Shown: positions 16,294 to 24,445, counted from the first letter of the stretch. The stretch is DNA of 52,620 nucleotides from Candidatus Falkowiibacteriota bacterium (GCA_013791585.1 VMTK01000026.1:1-52620), one strand, 5' to 3'. A program made the numbers and translations. The notes: generated by a model not told the origin, from the letters alone.

Positions 16294-16715
16294 TTTAAAA
16301 AACAAGCCGCCCTCTCAATACTTTGGCCTAAATTTAATTTTTTCTCTTCCGGCTCAAATTTATTCTCTGGATTTTTACTGCTAACCTTTTTTGCTAAATA
16401 CTTAAAGTTATCCTCTAACGGCTTTACCTTTAATTTTTTAGGGAAATAATAAATTACTTTTTCTATATTTTTTTCTTTTTTAAAAACTTTCGGCTTTATT
16501 AAACATCTACATTCCAGTTCTTTTATTCCTTTAAAAGCGATCTTATACCAATCCCGTTTTCCTTTAATCGGCTTAATCCATCCTTTTTTAAATAAACAAT
16601 CGCAAATATAACGAATGTAATCAATGCCGAATTTTGTCTGGCTGGAAATTAATTTAATATTGGATTCTTCTTTATTTTCCCAAATTTTTTTTAAAACTTT
16701 TAATTCACTATTCAT
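16254..16715 (-). CDS. Winged-helix protein, gas vesicle cluster paralogue A
   Basis: The first ~65 residues (LKKIWENKEESNIKLISSQTKFGIDYIRYICDCLFKKGWI) look like a small winged helix-turn-helix, and are similar to the protein at 19966-20304 (EIIWDWGGEASVNIITREANISIDYARLICESL). The rest is basic and unassigned. The final NPVRNYFEKMRNK is written by one arm of a CCCGGTTA palindrome (16231-16293) that spans the stop codon, so the C-terminus may have been changed by that repeat. Its start overlaps the coiled-coil gene upstream by 8 bp. Two such wHTH paralogues suggest cluster-specific regulators or adaptors; no DNA target can be named. Confidence 0.65.
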   Translation of the reverse strand: MNSELKVLKKIWENKEESNIKLISSQTKFGIDYIRYICDCLFKKGWIKPIKGKRDWYKIAFKGIKELECRCLIKPKVFKKEKNIEKVIYYFPKKLKVKPLEDNFKYLAKKVSSKNPENKFEPEEKKLNLGQSIERAACFLNPVRNYFEKMRNK

Positions 16716-17115
16716 ATAACTTAGAAGACTTTAATTTATCTTTTGCTTGATCCAATATATCAAAATTCTCTTTTTCTGCCATTCTTAATTCATCTATAAA
16801 CTCCTTGCTTTTGCTTTGCAGCTTTTTTAATAACATTATCCTCATCTCTAAATTTTTTTCTAATTCCTTAACTTCCTGATAGGTCTTTTCTAAAGCTATT
16901 TGTTCCCGCGCTATTTCCTTTTGATGCTCATTTATTTTTTTAATTAAATCAATGTTCTCTTCTTTTACTTTTGAATTAATTTGTTGCGCTTCTTCCTTTA
17001 AGGGAGAAAGCGGTTTTCTGCTCATAGCAAACTCTATCTGGGGCGCTTTGTTTAATTCTTCCCCTGCCTCCTTTAATCCTTCTATGATGCTTTTGGGGCT
17101 TGCATTTGATTCCAT
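16708..17115 (-). CDS. Coiled-coil protein of the gas vesicle cluster
   Basis: The 135-residue protein is dominated by a long heptad-rich helix ([61 protein letters not shown] spans residues 47-108) after a less ordered, Ala/Pro-containing N-terminus. I recognise no family. It overlaps the 3' end of the CDC48 gene by 34 bp and the start of the wHTH gene by 8 bp, so all three are translationally coupled. A structural or adaptor role is possible; GvpC-like proteins in this cluster are also helical, but the 51-residue repeat found in them is absent here. Confidence 0.7.
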   Translation of the reverse strand: MESNASPKSIIEGLKEAGEELNKAPQIEFAMSRKPLSPLKEEAQQINSKVKEENIDLIKKINEHQKEIAREQIALEKTYQEVKELEKNLEMRIMLLKKLQSKSKEFIDELRMAEKENFDILDQAKDKLKSSKLYE

Positions 17116-19292
17116 ATTATTTTAAAATGATTATTAGTAATTTTAAATTTTTGGCAGTTTTTTAAACTTTTTAACCCGACCGCTTCACTGCCTGCCCGCA
17201 AAGCCTTAGTAAGCGGGCGCGAATCATCGCGGATAAATTTAACAAATTCTCTAATAGCTAAAATTGAAGCTTGCTTGCAAATGGCTTCAATATCAGATCC
17301 TACTAATCCTTTGCTTTCTTTAGCTAAATTTTCTAAATTCACATCTTTAGCCAATGGCTTGCCTCTTGTATGAATTTTAAATATCTCCAACCTTGTTTTC
17401 CCATCCGGCTTTGGCACCTCTAAAAGAAAATCAAAGCGGCCGGTTCGGCGCAATGCAGGGTCAATCAAATCCAAGCGGTTGGTAGCTCCAAGGATTACAA
17501 CCCCTTTAAGCTCTTCAATGCCATCAAGTTCAGTTAAAAATTGGCTTACTACTCTCTGAGTTACAGAGGAGTCAACGTTTTGGCTGCGAGCAGGAACCAA
17601 ACTGTCCAGCTCATCAAAAAAAACAATGCAAGGACTGGCTTGCTTAGCTTTTTTAAAAACTTCCCTTACTGCTTTTTCAGATTCTCCTATGTATTTTGAT
17701 AAAAGCTCAGGACCCTTGACAGAAATAAAATTTACGCCGCATTCAGACGCTACTGCTTTGGCTATTAAAGTCTTGCCTGTTCCGGGAGGGCCGTAAAGCA
17801 AAATTCCTTTAGACGGACTGGTTTTGGTATAATCAAAAAGTTTGCTATATTTCAATGGCCACTCAATGGTTTCTTTTAAGGTCTGCTTTATTTGTTCCAA
17901 ACCTCCCACATCCTTCCACCTAACATCAGGAATTTCAGTAAAAATTTCTCTTAAAGCTGACGGCTCAACTTCTTTTAATGCTTCTATAAAATAATCCGCG
18001 GTTACTTCCATCTCTAAAAGTTTTTTATAAGGAATATATTCTTTAGCAAATTCAATCTCCGGCATGATTTTTCGCAGAGCCGACATGGCTGCCTCTCTAA
18101 CCAAAGCTTCTAAGTCTGCCCCCACAAAGCCATGGGTTATTTCAGATAGCTTGTCTAAATTAACATCTTCTCCCAGGGGCATGCCTCTAGTATAAATTTC
18201 CAATATTTCTTTTCTGCCATTTTTATCAGGAATACTAATGGCAATCTCTCTATCAAATCGGCCCGGTCTTCGCAATGCCGGATCCAGGGTATTGGGAATA
18301 TTAGTGATTCCAATAACTACCAAATTGCCCCTTGATTCCAAGCCATCCATTAAAGCCAGCAATTGGGCAACCACTCTTCTTTCCACTTGTTTTTCTCCGC
18401 CCATATCCTCTCTTTTAGGGGCAATGCCGTCAATTTCATCTATAACTAAAATGGCAGGGGCATTAGCTTGGGCATCCTCAAATACTTCTCTTAATCTTGC
18501 TTCTGACTCCCCATAAAATTTGCCCATGATTTCAGGCCCGGAAATAGAAGTAAAATAAGCATCAGTTTCGTTAGCTACCGCTCTGGCAATCAAAGTTTTG
18601 CCGCAACCAGGGGGTCCGTATAATAAAACTCCCTTGGGAGGATCTATGCCTAATCTCTCAAAAACCTCGGGATATTTTAAGGGAAGTTCAATCATCTCTC
18701 TAATCCTGCCGATTTCTTTTTTAAGTCCTCCGATGTCTTCATAAGTGACTCCTACTCCCTGCTTGTCTTTTGCTTCTCCCTTGATCTTGATTAAAGTAGC
18801 GGGAGTAATCAAAACAGCTCCTTGAGGGTCAGTAGCTTCCACTAAAAAATCCTGGGATTTACTGCCAAAAAAGGTTACTCTTATTTTATTTCCTTTTAAA
18901 ACCGGGGTGCCGTCTAATATTTTGGCCAAATATTCACTACTTTCTTGTTTTTTAAAAGATCCGTCTAAACTTAAAGGAGATAAAACTAAAGTATTAGCTT
19001 TCTCATAAGAAGTCTTTTGAATTTCAACCTTTTCATCTAAACCTGTCTTAAGGTTGTCTCGCGCTATGCCATCTATTTGAACAATCTCTTTGCCGCGATC
19101 TTCTGAATAAGCGGGCATTAATTTGGCTACTACTTCTTTACCCTCCACTTTTAACCTAATTATATCTCCTGCATCTGCCTGAATTTTTGCAAAATATTCA
19201 GGGTCTACTCTGGCTATTGCCCTGCCCGCGTCCTTGCTCCGGGCTTCTGCTATCTTAAGAACTATTGATTTTGTTTGCGCTTTTTTAATCAT
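17082..19292 (-). CDS. CDC48/VCP-type double AAA+ ATPase
   Basis: The 736-residue protein has the CDC48 layout: an N-terminal double-psi β-barrel (residues about 5-90, [18 protein letters not shown]), then D1 with Walker A GPPGCGKT, Walker [15 protein letters not shown] and GRFDREI, and D2 with [23 protein letters not shown] and [10 protein letters not shown]. Such hexamers unfold or extract proteins from complexes and are commoner in archaea than in bacteria. Being mid-cluster, it may remodel vesicle proteins (inference). The last ~45 residues after [11 protein letters not shown] are abnormal: they read through a GCCCGC/GCGGGC palindrome (17194-17218) and AT-rich spacer-like DNA ([15 protein letters not shown]) and overlap the next gene by 34 bp, so the original C-terminus was probably lost. 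Confidence 0.92.
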   Translation of the reverse strand: MIKKAQTKSIVLKIAEARSKDAGRAIARVDPEYFAKIQADAGDIIRLKVEGKEVVAKLMPAYSEDRGKEIVQIDGIARDNLKTGLDEKVEIQKTSYEKANTLVLSPLSLDGSFKKQESSEYLAKILDGTPVLKGNKIRVTFFGSKSQDFLVEATDPQGAVLITPATLIKIKGEAKDKQGVGVTYEDIGGLKKEIGRIREMIELPLKYPEVFERLGIDPPKGVLLYGPPGCGKTLIARAVANETDAYFTSISGPEIMGKFYGESEARLREVFEDAQANAPAILVIDEIDGIAPKREDMGGEKQVERRVVAQLLALMDGLESRGNLVVIGITNIPNTLDPALRRPGRFDREIAISIPDKNGRKEILEIYTRGMPLGEDVNLDKLSEITHGFVGADLEALVREAAMSALRKIMPEIEFAKEYIPYKKLLEMEVTADYFIEALKEVEPSALREIFTEIPDVRWKDVGGLEQIKQTLKETIEWPLKYSKLFDYTKTSPSKGILLYGPPGTGKTLIAKAVASECGVNFISVKGPELLSKYIGESEKAVREVFKKAKQASPCIVFFDELDSLVPARSQNVDSSVTQRVVSQFLTELDGIEELKGVVILGATNRLDLIDPALRRTGRFDFLLEVPKPDGKTRLEIFKIHTRGKPLAKDVNLENLAKESKGLVGSDIEAICKQASILAIREFVKFIRDDSRPLTKALRAGSEAVGLKSLKNCQKFKITNNHFKIIWNQMQAPKAS
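17194..17218. repeat. GCCCGC/GCGGGC palindrome at the CDC48 3' end
   Basis: GCCCGC at 17194-17199 pairs with GCGGGC at 17213-17218 around AAAGCCTTAGTAA. It is read in frame as part of [13 protein letters not shown] near the end of the CDC48 gene, where the family sequence is no longer recognisable. Confidence 0.5.
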
Positions 19293-19389
19293 AAATCATG
19301 AAACAATCCTTCGGCGTATTTATATTCGCATGCAGACATAATTTGCGGCATTGGGATTATATCTGTGTGAATTAACCCGCTAACTTTTT

Positions 19390-19956
19390 CTAAAATATTT
19401 TTTTTAACTTCACTTTTAATATCCCGTTTTTAAAATCTATTTTACGGGACTGGAAATCTACGCTGTCCGGCAGTAAAATCTCTTTGGCATATTTCCTGTC
19501 TTGATTACCGGCTTCAATTATAAGAATGTCTTTCTTGAGATCAAGTTTAATGGCTTTTTCATCAATGCCGGGAAGTTCAGCGATAATTAAAATGTGATCC
19601 TTCTCGTTAAAAACATCAACTATCGGCTCTCTATTTTCCACAACCTCAACTTCCTTTTTACCGGCTTTTTTTTCAACAGGCCGAATATTGCCAAAAGTTT
19701 GCACTCGCGGCCGGCCGCCAATACCGCTTCTTATTGAAAATCCATAAACCCCTTTAGCATCCTTTCCTTTTCCCAAACCCCTGATTTTTCCTTCTTTTCT
19801 AATCTCTCCCCCGGCTTCTTCAACTTTTTCCGCTAAATCAATAAATTTCCCCAATCCCTTAATTAATCCTCCAACCAAAGGCAAATCTTCAAGCATCTCT
19901 AATTCTTCCCTTGCCTGATCAGTGTTCTTTTTTTCACTTTTTTTATATTTAACCAT
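19390..19956 (-). CDS. gvpH: GvpH, Hsp20-like gas vesicle protein
   Basis: The 188-residue protein has a GvpH N-terminal region (LEDLPLVGGLIKGLGKFIDLAEKVEEAGGEI and the FSIRSGIGG segment) followed by an α-crystallin/Hsp20-type domain at about residues 105-188 (EPIVDVFNEKDHILIIAELPGIDEKAIKLDL, FKNGILKVKLKK). GvpH is found in haloarchaeal and some bacterial gvp clusters, where it helps stabilise other Gvp proteins. It follows the wHTH gene by 9 bp and precedes CDC48 by 97 bp. Together with J-domain, zinc-finger and ATPase genes it adds to the chaperone set of this cluster. Confidence 0.87.
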   Translation of the reverse strand: MVKYKKSEKKNTDQAREELEMLEDLPLVGGLIKGLGKFIDLAEKVEEAGGEIRKEGKIRGLGKGKDAKGVYGFSIRSGIGGRPRVQTFGNIRPVEKKAGKKEVEVVENREPIVDVFNEKDHILIIAELPGIDEKAIKLDLKKDILIIEAGNQDRKYAKEILLPDSVDFQSRKIDFKNGILKVKLKKIF

Positions 19957-19965
19957 ACCCTAAAA

Positions 19966-20304
19966 TCAATAGTTTAGAATTAATTTTCCTTTTTTATCTT
20001 TACCTAAACCAAACCTACTCAGCCTTTCAGGAAGAACAATTTTTCTTGCCCCGTTAAAAAATTTTTGACTTCTAACGAGGTGAAGATTCCGGTCTTTTTT
20101 TCTTGCGGCTATTAACTTTCCTTTATCTTTTATATTGCACAATTTGGAGCGCGAAAAATCAATACAACTTTCCCTTGCCAAGCTCTCGCAAATAAGCCGG
20201 GCATAATCAATACTAATGTTCGCTTCTCTGGTAATAATATTAACTGAAGCCTCTCCTCCCCAATCCCAAATTATCTCTAAAACTCTTTGTTCATTTGTAG
20301 TCAT
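19966..20304 (-). CDS. Winged-helix protein, gas vesicle cluster paralogue B
   Basis: This 112-residue protein starts with a winged-helix-like region (RVLEIIWDWGGEASVNIITREANISIDYARLICESLARESCI) that aligns with the start of the gene at 16254-16715. Its C-terminal end, GKDKKGKLILNY, resembles that of the next protein upstream (GGKKKGKIVLGY at 20315-20662). A CCCCGTTA-type palindrome (20048-20080) is translated within it as part of VRSQKFFNGARKIV. The function is unknown; a DNA-binding or protein-adaptor role is possible. Confidence 0.65.
   Translation of the reverse strand: MTTNEQRVLEIIWDWGGEASVNIITREANISIDYARLICESLARESCIDFSRSKLCNIKDKGKLIAARKKDRNLHLVRSQKFFNGARKIVLPERLSRFGLGKDKKGKLILNY
20048..20080. 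repeat. In-frame CCCCGTTA palindrome
   Basis: GCCCCGTTA at 20048-20056 faces TAACGAGG at 20073-20080 around AAAAATTTTTGACTTC. The arms carry one mismatch. The element belongs with those at 13194-13254 and 16231-16293, and lies inside a coding frame. Confidence 0.65.
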
Positions 20305-20314
20305 AAATCTAATG

Positions 20315-20662
20315 CTAATATCCTAATACTATCTTTCCTTTTTTCTTCCCGCCGACATTTGAGCTGCGGCCGCTTCCTCCTTCTGCCGCCCCTCGTATCT
20401 TAACTGCTGTTTGAGTAGCTTTGGCAAGAAGTTTGTTCATTTCTTTTTCCACATCTTCCAATCTTGTTTGCAGTTGTACTCTTCTTTTTCTTGCCCTTTT
20501 TAACTCTCCTGTTAATCTGTCTTTTTCATTCCTTCGCATATACAAATCTAAAATAGCCGTAGTGGGAAGGTCTGGCTTGCCGCTTTTCTTCACTGCTCCG
20601 GTGTATGTCCTTAAATCATGAAGACTATTAACATCTTGAAACGTTTTTATTGATGTTTTCAT
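20315..20662 (-). CDS. Small coiled-coil protein next to gvpN
   Basis: The 115-residue protein has an N-terminal segment (TFQDVNSLHDLRTYTGAVKKSGKPDLPTTAILDLY), a strongly basic/acidic coiled coil (EKDRLTGELKRARKRRVQLQTRLEDVEKEMNKLL) and a Gly/Ser-rich linker ending in KKKGKIVLGY. The same type of ending occurs in the neighbouring protein at 19966-20304. I do not recognise a named Gvp family. It lies 9 bp downstream of gvpN and 10 bp upstream of the next gene, so it is co-transcribed with them. Confidence 0.7.
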   Translation of the reverse strand: MKTSIKTFQDVNSLHDLRTYTGAVKKSGKPDLPTTAILDLYMRRNEKDRLTGELKRARKRRVQLQTRLEDVEKEMNKLLAKATQTAVKIRGAAEGGSGRSSNVGGKKKGKIVLGY

Positions 20663-20671
20663 AATTTTTAG

Positions 20672-21601
20672 TTAACAGTATTTTTTAATTAAATCTTTAA
20701 CCAAATTTTCTATTTCTTTGCGGCGCGGCGACCATGGGCTGCGAGTAGTCTGTGAAACTAATACATCTTTAGCTAATTGTTTAAATTGCGAGTCAGAAGC
20801 CGAAACCTTTCCTTTGATAGCTCCTAAAACCTTGCCAAGAATAATACAACTGCGGACAGTCGGAGGAAATTCACAAGGATTGCTTGTTCTCATTCCTCTT
20901 ACTATATCAACGATTTTTTCCGCGTCTTCCTTGGGAATCCCTGATTTAGCCTGGGTTATTGCAACCTCGGTTTTTCTGTCAAAATACTCTAAATCCATTG
21001 TTACCATTCTATCCCTTAAAGCATCCTGCGCTTTATGAGTGCCGGCATATTCTTCAGGATTAGAAGTAAAGATTGCGCAAAAATCAGGATGAACTTTTAA
21101 GTAGTGGCGCTCATCTCCGTCTCTTTTCATCGGCAGGTCCATTACTTTCTCTTGTAAAATTGAAAGTAAAATATTATTAGCTTCCGGTTTTGATCTGGTA
21201 AACTCATCATATATTAAAGTAAAGCCATGCTTGCAGGCGATAGTCAAGCGATTATCCATCCAGCGCTTAGACATATCTTGTTCTACTTTTAGGACGCTGG
21301 AAATAAAATTATCCTTTAAATATCTGTAGTGATATCCCTGCTCGCCTCCTACTAAATCAGAAGTTTTATGTTCTTCGTCGCCATGAAACAAAACCACCGG
21401 CCTGCCAATCTTGCTTGCCACATGCAGAGCCATGGTTGTTTTACCGGTTCCCGTAGGACCTCTAAAATGAACCGGGATGCCAACTTTAAAATAATTTAAA
21501 GCTCGACTGGTAATCCGCTTTACATACGGAGTTTCAATAAAGTCAGCCATTGGCCGCGCCTCAATAACCGCTTGCTCTTCTTCTGTTGATAAATAAGGCA
21601 T
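20672..21601 (-). CDS. gvpN: Gas vesicle AAA+ ATPase GvpN
   Basis: GvpN is a MoxR-type AAA+ ATPase needed for vesicle growth. Visible motifs: Walker A FRGPTGTGKTTMAL, the GvpN segment HGDEEHKTSDLVGGEQGYHY, Walker B TLIYDEFTRSKPEANN, sensor-1 AIFTSNPEEYAG, and the arginine-finger region DALRDRM. I chose ATG 21601 (MPYLSTEEEQAV, 309 residues); an in-frame TTG four codons upstream is less likely. A spacer of about 110 bp separates it from the GvpC-like gene upstream and contains an AAATTTGACCTTG motif. Confidence 0.95.
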   Translation of the reverse strand: MPYLSTEEEQAVIEARPMADFIETPYVKRITSRALNYFKVGIPVHFRGPTGTGKTTMALHVASKIGRPVVLFHGDEEHKTSDLVGGEQGYHYRYLKDNFISSVLKVEQDMSKRWMDNRLTIACKHGFTLIYDEFTRSKPEANNILLSILQEKVMDLPMKRDGDERHYLKVHPDFCAIFTSNPEEYAGTHKAQDALRDRMVTMDLEYFDRKTEVAITQAKSGIPKEDAEKIVDIVRGMRTSNPCEFPPTVRSCIILGKVLGAIKGKVSASDSQFKQLAKDVLVSQTTRSPWSPRRKEIENLVKDLIKKYC

Positions 21602-21711
21602 ATAATAATCCAATAAAATTTAGATGATTTTAGATAGAATAAATTTGACCTTGAATGTATCAAACTTGGCATCTTTCCTGCCAAAGTTTTAGAATTTGGT
21701 TATTGAGACTT

Positions 21712-22278
21712 TTATTTCTTTCCATGCTTATGATGTTCTTTTTTGTGATGTTTATGATGTTCTTCTGCTTCTACTTTTACTTCCCCCTCAGCTACAGTTG
21801 ATCCTCTTTTCTGTAAATCAGCCCAGTGTCCAGCAGCTTCTTTTCGCTCTGCTTTATAATCAGCAAGCAAATGCCTTACTGATCTTCTTATCGCTTCAAT
21901 ACCTGCAATAATATCTTTCATTATTGCCCTAAAACCAGCCATTCTTATTTCCTCACTCTTCGCCAGAAAATCTTTAAGCTCATGAGCTAATTCTTTCATC
22001 TCTTTGTCAAATTGAGCAAGTAGGTCAGCAGTATCTCCTTTAATATCCTTTACCCGCGCTTGGATAGCTCTTATCATTACCTCAAAATCTTTTTTTCTGA
22101 TTTCTTCACTCTTCGCCAAAAAATCTTTAAGATCCCTGGCCATATCTTTTAATTCTCCCTGAAATTGAGCAATTAACTTATGAGTATCTTCTTTAACGTC
22201 CTTTACATATCTTGTCCTGTCTCTGTGGCCAACTTTAATTTCAGCAACTAAATTTTTTAGTTCTTGCGCGTAAGCCAT
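21712..22278 (-). CDS. GvpC-like repeat protein 1 with His-rich tail
   Basis: The 188-residue protein is all-helical and contains two clear 51-residue repeats: LIAQFQGELKDMARDLKDFL and LLAQFDKEMKELAHELKDFL open the two units, and each contains AKSEEIR followed by a DF/GF-containing helix. A third partial unit starts LLADYKAERKEAAGHW. The tail is His/Lys-rich (HHKHHKKEHHKHGKK). GvpC is the helical repeat protein that clamps the outside of the vesicle shell, classically with 33-residue repeats. The longer repeat here and the adjacency to gvpN and gvpA suggest a GvpC analogue. The His tail could bind metal ions. Confidence 0.75.
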   Translation of the reverse strand: MAYAQELKNLVAEIKVGHRDRTRYVKDVKEDTHKLIAQFQGELKDMARDLKDFLAKSEEIRKKDFEVMIRAIQARVKDIKGDTADLLAQFDKEMKELAHELKDFLAKSEEIRMAGFRAIMKDIIAGIEAIRRSVRHLLADYKAERKEAAGHWADLQKRGSTVAEGEVKVEAEEHHKHHKKEHHKHGKK

Positions 22279-22456
22279 AAAGTTTAAAATAGTTAATACC
22301 CAATTTCCTTAATTCTGCCTTTTGTTAGCCAAAGCGGAATTTTCGCTCTGAAAGAATATTTGGAAATTAAGCATTAATTATTGGGTTAATAAAAAAATTA
22401 TTAATTAAAAGAAGGAAATTTCCTCCTCCGACCTTTGGTTGAAAAAAATTAAATAA

Positions 22457-22765
22457 TTAGTAATTTCCAATTTCCGGAAGTCCAGTGTCAGGATTTAATC
22501 CTTTGGGTCCTTTTCTTCCATCTTTTGGCACTATTCCTTTTCCTTTGCAAACTGAACATGGCAATCTGTGATGCGCAAAAATTCCTGTTCCTTTGCAAGC
22601 CCCGCATGTCTCGTGAGGAATATCAGCAATAGCAACCTTGCCTTTGCCCCAGCATACTTGGCAATTAGACATTTTTGAGGGGATGCCAAAAGGATCTTTT
22701 CCTTTCCCTTTACAAAAAGCGCAGGTAATTTCTTTATATCTTACTGTTTTTATTCTTTTTGCCAT
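22457..22765 (-). CDS. Stand-alone DnaJ-type zinc-finger protein
   Basis: The 102-residue protein contains four CxxCxGxG-type modules: CAFCKGKG, CQVCWGKG, CGACKGTG and CSVCKGKG, the cysteine-rich zinc domain of DnaJ, with no J domain and no C-terminal substrate-binding domains. It ends in PDTGLPEIGNY. Such domains bind two zinc ions and help hold unfolded polypeptides. It is flanked by the two GvpC-like genes, and the matching J domain is fused to GvpF/L at 13935-15002. That distribution suggests a DnaJ split over two vesicle-specific proteins; the partnership is inferred. Confidence 0.85.
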   Translation of the reverse strand: MAKRIKTVRYKEITCAFCKGKGKDPFGIPSKMSNCQVCWGKGKVAIADIPHETCGACKGTGIFAHHRLPCSVCKGKGIVPKDGRKGPKGLNPDTGLPEIGNY

Positions 22766-22814
22766 AAATTTTTGACTTTACCTGTATATATAAGTTATTC
22801 GCTACGCAAACCCG

Positions 22815-22896
22815 CCATTTGAATGTGTCCTCCCGCTCCTAGCGAGGGGCGGGATAGCGGGACTGCCGAAAGCATAACAGCGGGACATGCGAATGG
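22815..22896. repeat. MITE-like GC-rich inverted repeat
   Basis: An 82-bp element with outer arms CCATTTGAATGTGTCC / GGGACATGCGAATGG (imperfect) and an inner TCCCGC..GCGGGA stem (22831-22854) lies in the spacer between the zinc-finger gene and GvpC-like protein 2. It is far richer in GC than the flanking DNA. Confidence 0.65.
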
Positions 22897-22918
22897 TAAT
22901 ATTGAAATTCCTTTACTT

Positions 22919-23464
22919 TCAATTAGTTGATTTAAAATTTCTTTTTTGAGCCATCAGAGTTATCATACTTTTCCATTCTACAGACACTTTTTCTCGTTCC
23001 TTTTTAAAATTCTCCAGCATTTTCTTTACTTCTGATTGCATTTGAGTAAATTCTGCCTGAATCTTTTCCGGACTTTCTTTTTCTCTAATTTCCTGTTCTT
23101 TTTTAATCTTAGATAGGGTCTTTTTAAAATCTTTAAGCCGTAATTTTTCGCCTTTCTTAAGCATTTCTCTAAGATTTCTAAGCACTTGCATTTCCTGATC
23201 CTGAAAATCAGCTAACATCTGTTTTATATTTTCTTCCCGCCCTGACTGGGTAATTAGAATTTCTTCCATCATTTTATCAAAATCTTTCTTTCTTAAAGAT
23301 CCATGCTTTGACAGGGCTTGTTTTAATTCTTGGCTCATTTTTTCTCTCCTTTTTCTGAATTCTTCCAGTAATTGCCGCGTCTCCTGAACTCTTTGCTGAA
23401 CCACTCTTATCCGAGCGTCATAAGAGGCAACAATATCTTGAGCAATTTTAAAATTATTATCCAT
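22919..23464 (-). CDS. GvpC-like repeat protein 2
   Basis: The 181-residue protein is highly charged and helical. Two units 51 residues apart carry the same landmarks as in GvpC-like protein 1: LSKHGSLRKKDFDKMMEEI and LKKGEKLRLKDFKKTLSKI, preceded by QELKQAL and LREML helices. It is the first gene after gvpA (118 bp downstream), the classical position of gvpC. It differs from copy 1 in lacking the His-rich tail and in being more basic. A shell-bracing role is likely but not proven by sequence. Confidence 0.72.
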   Translation of the reverse strand: MDNNFKIAQDIVASYDARIRVVQQRVQETRQLLEEFRKRREKMSQELKQALSKHGSLRKKDFDKMMEEILITQSGREENIKQMLADFQDQEMQVLRNLREMLKKGEKLRLKDFKKTLSKIKKEQEIREKESPEKIQAEFTQMQSEVKKMLENFKKEREKVSVEWKSMITLMAQKRNFKSTN

Positions 23465-23581
23465 AGAAGTAGTTTTAGGACATGCTTTAAGTTTTTTAGG
23501 ATAATTATCCTTGCAGAAGGGTATAAAACGCTTCTGCGCAATTTAAAGGATGCCCCAATTTCTCCTTTAAAATAGCGGCTC

Positions 23582-23785
23582 TTAGGCAGTAGCGGTTAGG
23601 CCCACTGCCTCTGCATACTTTAACCAAGTTTCAACAGAAGCAACTACTGCTCTTACCTCTACTGCTAGAAGCTCAATTCCGACTAATGATACTCTTACCC
23701 AAGCGTCAATTACAACGCCTTTGTCAAGAATTCTATCAATTACTTCCACTAAGCTTGAACTGGACATTGATTTTTCTACAGCCAT
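23582..23785 (-). CDS. gvpA: Major gas vesicle shell protein GvpA
   Basis: GvpA forms the ribs of the gas-filled shell. The 67-residue protein matches the highly conserved family nearly end to end: [23 protein letters not shown], then [22 protein letters not shown] and [18 protein letters not shown]. The usual start MAVEK corresponds to ATG 23785; a second in-frame ATG at 23800 would add MKIKD. It is the first gene of the cluster, followed by a GvpC-like gene. A single gvpA copy is present. Upstream, 23801-24000 contains the motif TAAAATTCGACCTTT (reverse GGTCGAATTTTA) at 23860-23874, which also occurs at 13915-13929, but no clear -35/-10 pair. Confidence 0.97.
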   Translation of the reverse strand: MAVEKSMSSSSLVEVIDRILDKGVVIDAWVRVSLVGIELLAVEVRAVVASVETWLKYAEAVGLTATA

Positions 23786-23859
23786 ATCTTTTATTTTCAT
23801 TCAGTCAAGCCAAAGCTAAATAATATGAAATGACTGGATGAAATTTATTAATAGTTTAT

Positions 23860-23874
23860 TAAAATTCGACCTTT
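23860..23874 (-). promoter_or_regulatory. Candidate shared operator motif upstream of gvpA
   Basis: On the - strand the motif reads AAAGGTCGAATTTTA, 75 bp before gvpA. An identical 15-mer is at 13915-13929, before the membrane-protein gene. Partial versions lie at 21641-21652 (CAAGGTCAAATTT, before gvpN) and 22428-22437 (AAAGGTCGG, before GvpC-like gene 1). All are in spacers of the gas vesicle cluster. Confidence 0.4.
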
Positions 23875-24079
23875 GTTATTTTATTAAAAATAATATCACC
23901 GCATGATTTCATTTTGAAGAAAAAGTTTTTCTGTAACGATCTTGATGCTCCGGCGAGGAAGAAGAAATAAAATATCGTTTTTTTCTCCCTTGTATTAATC
24001 GTTGAAATAATTTAATTAATTTTTGTTTTATCTTGTCCCGCATAATAATTTTTATATTTTAATAATTTTAACCAACAAA

Positions 24080-24103
24080 AAAACCTAAAAAAATTTAGGT
24101 TTT
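24080..24103 (-). terminator. Rho-independent terminator-like hairpin facing gvpA
   Basis: AAAACCTAAA (24080-24089) pairs with TTTAGGTTTT (24094-24103). Read on the - strand the stem is followed by a run of seven T. It would stop - strand transcripts coming from the 24.1-24.4 kb region before gvpA. Just upstream of it (24111-24130, on the - strand) lies GGGTCGGCACCCAAA, a motif shared with 25345-25365. Confidence 0.65.
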
Positions 24104-24402
24104 CCATTTTTTGGGTGCCGACCCTTTTTATTAAATTGTCATTTCTTGCCTGATTAAATAAATCATCTTGCGCAACATCTGAAACAATATAATTATTCTT
24201 AATCATTATTATAGCAAACTGTTTTAAACTATGCAATGCCTTTTATTACCTGTCTCTTATTGTTAACACTTTGAAGCCAATAAGAAACACAAATTAATTT
24301 ATAAATGATATTCTTTGTATTTTTTATCCATTTTTGTTTCTTATAAGAAACAAATTATTCACTATTGCCCTAATTTATTTTTTATGATATCTTAATTAAT
24401 GC

Positions 24403-24412
24403 GGGGGGGGGG
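24403..24412. repeat. Poly-G tract (10 G) upstream of the XRE regulator
   Basis: Ten consecutive G occur 118 bp upstream of the XRE gene in otherwise very AT-rich DNA. Similar tracts lie at 25093-25103 (11 G) and 48534-48542 (9 G). Such tracts are prone to slipped-strand length change. Confidence 0.85.
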
Positions 24413-24445
24413 ATTTCGCGCAACTTTTAATTTATTTTTATAAAG

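Noticed and set aside
24012-24236. A 74-residue frame on the - strand ending in the XRE-gvpA spacer
   Set aside because: It reads through the terminator hairpin at 24080 and the GGCACCCAAA module; the protein similarity to the frame at 25310-25367 is explained by the repeated DNA element.
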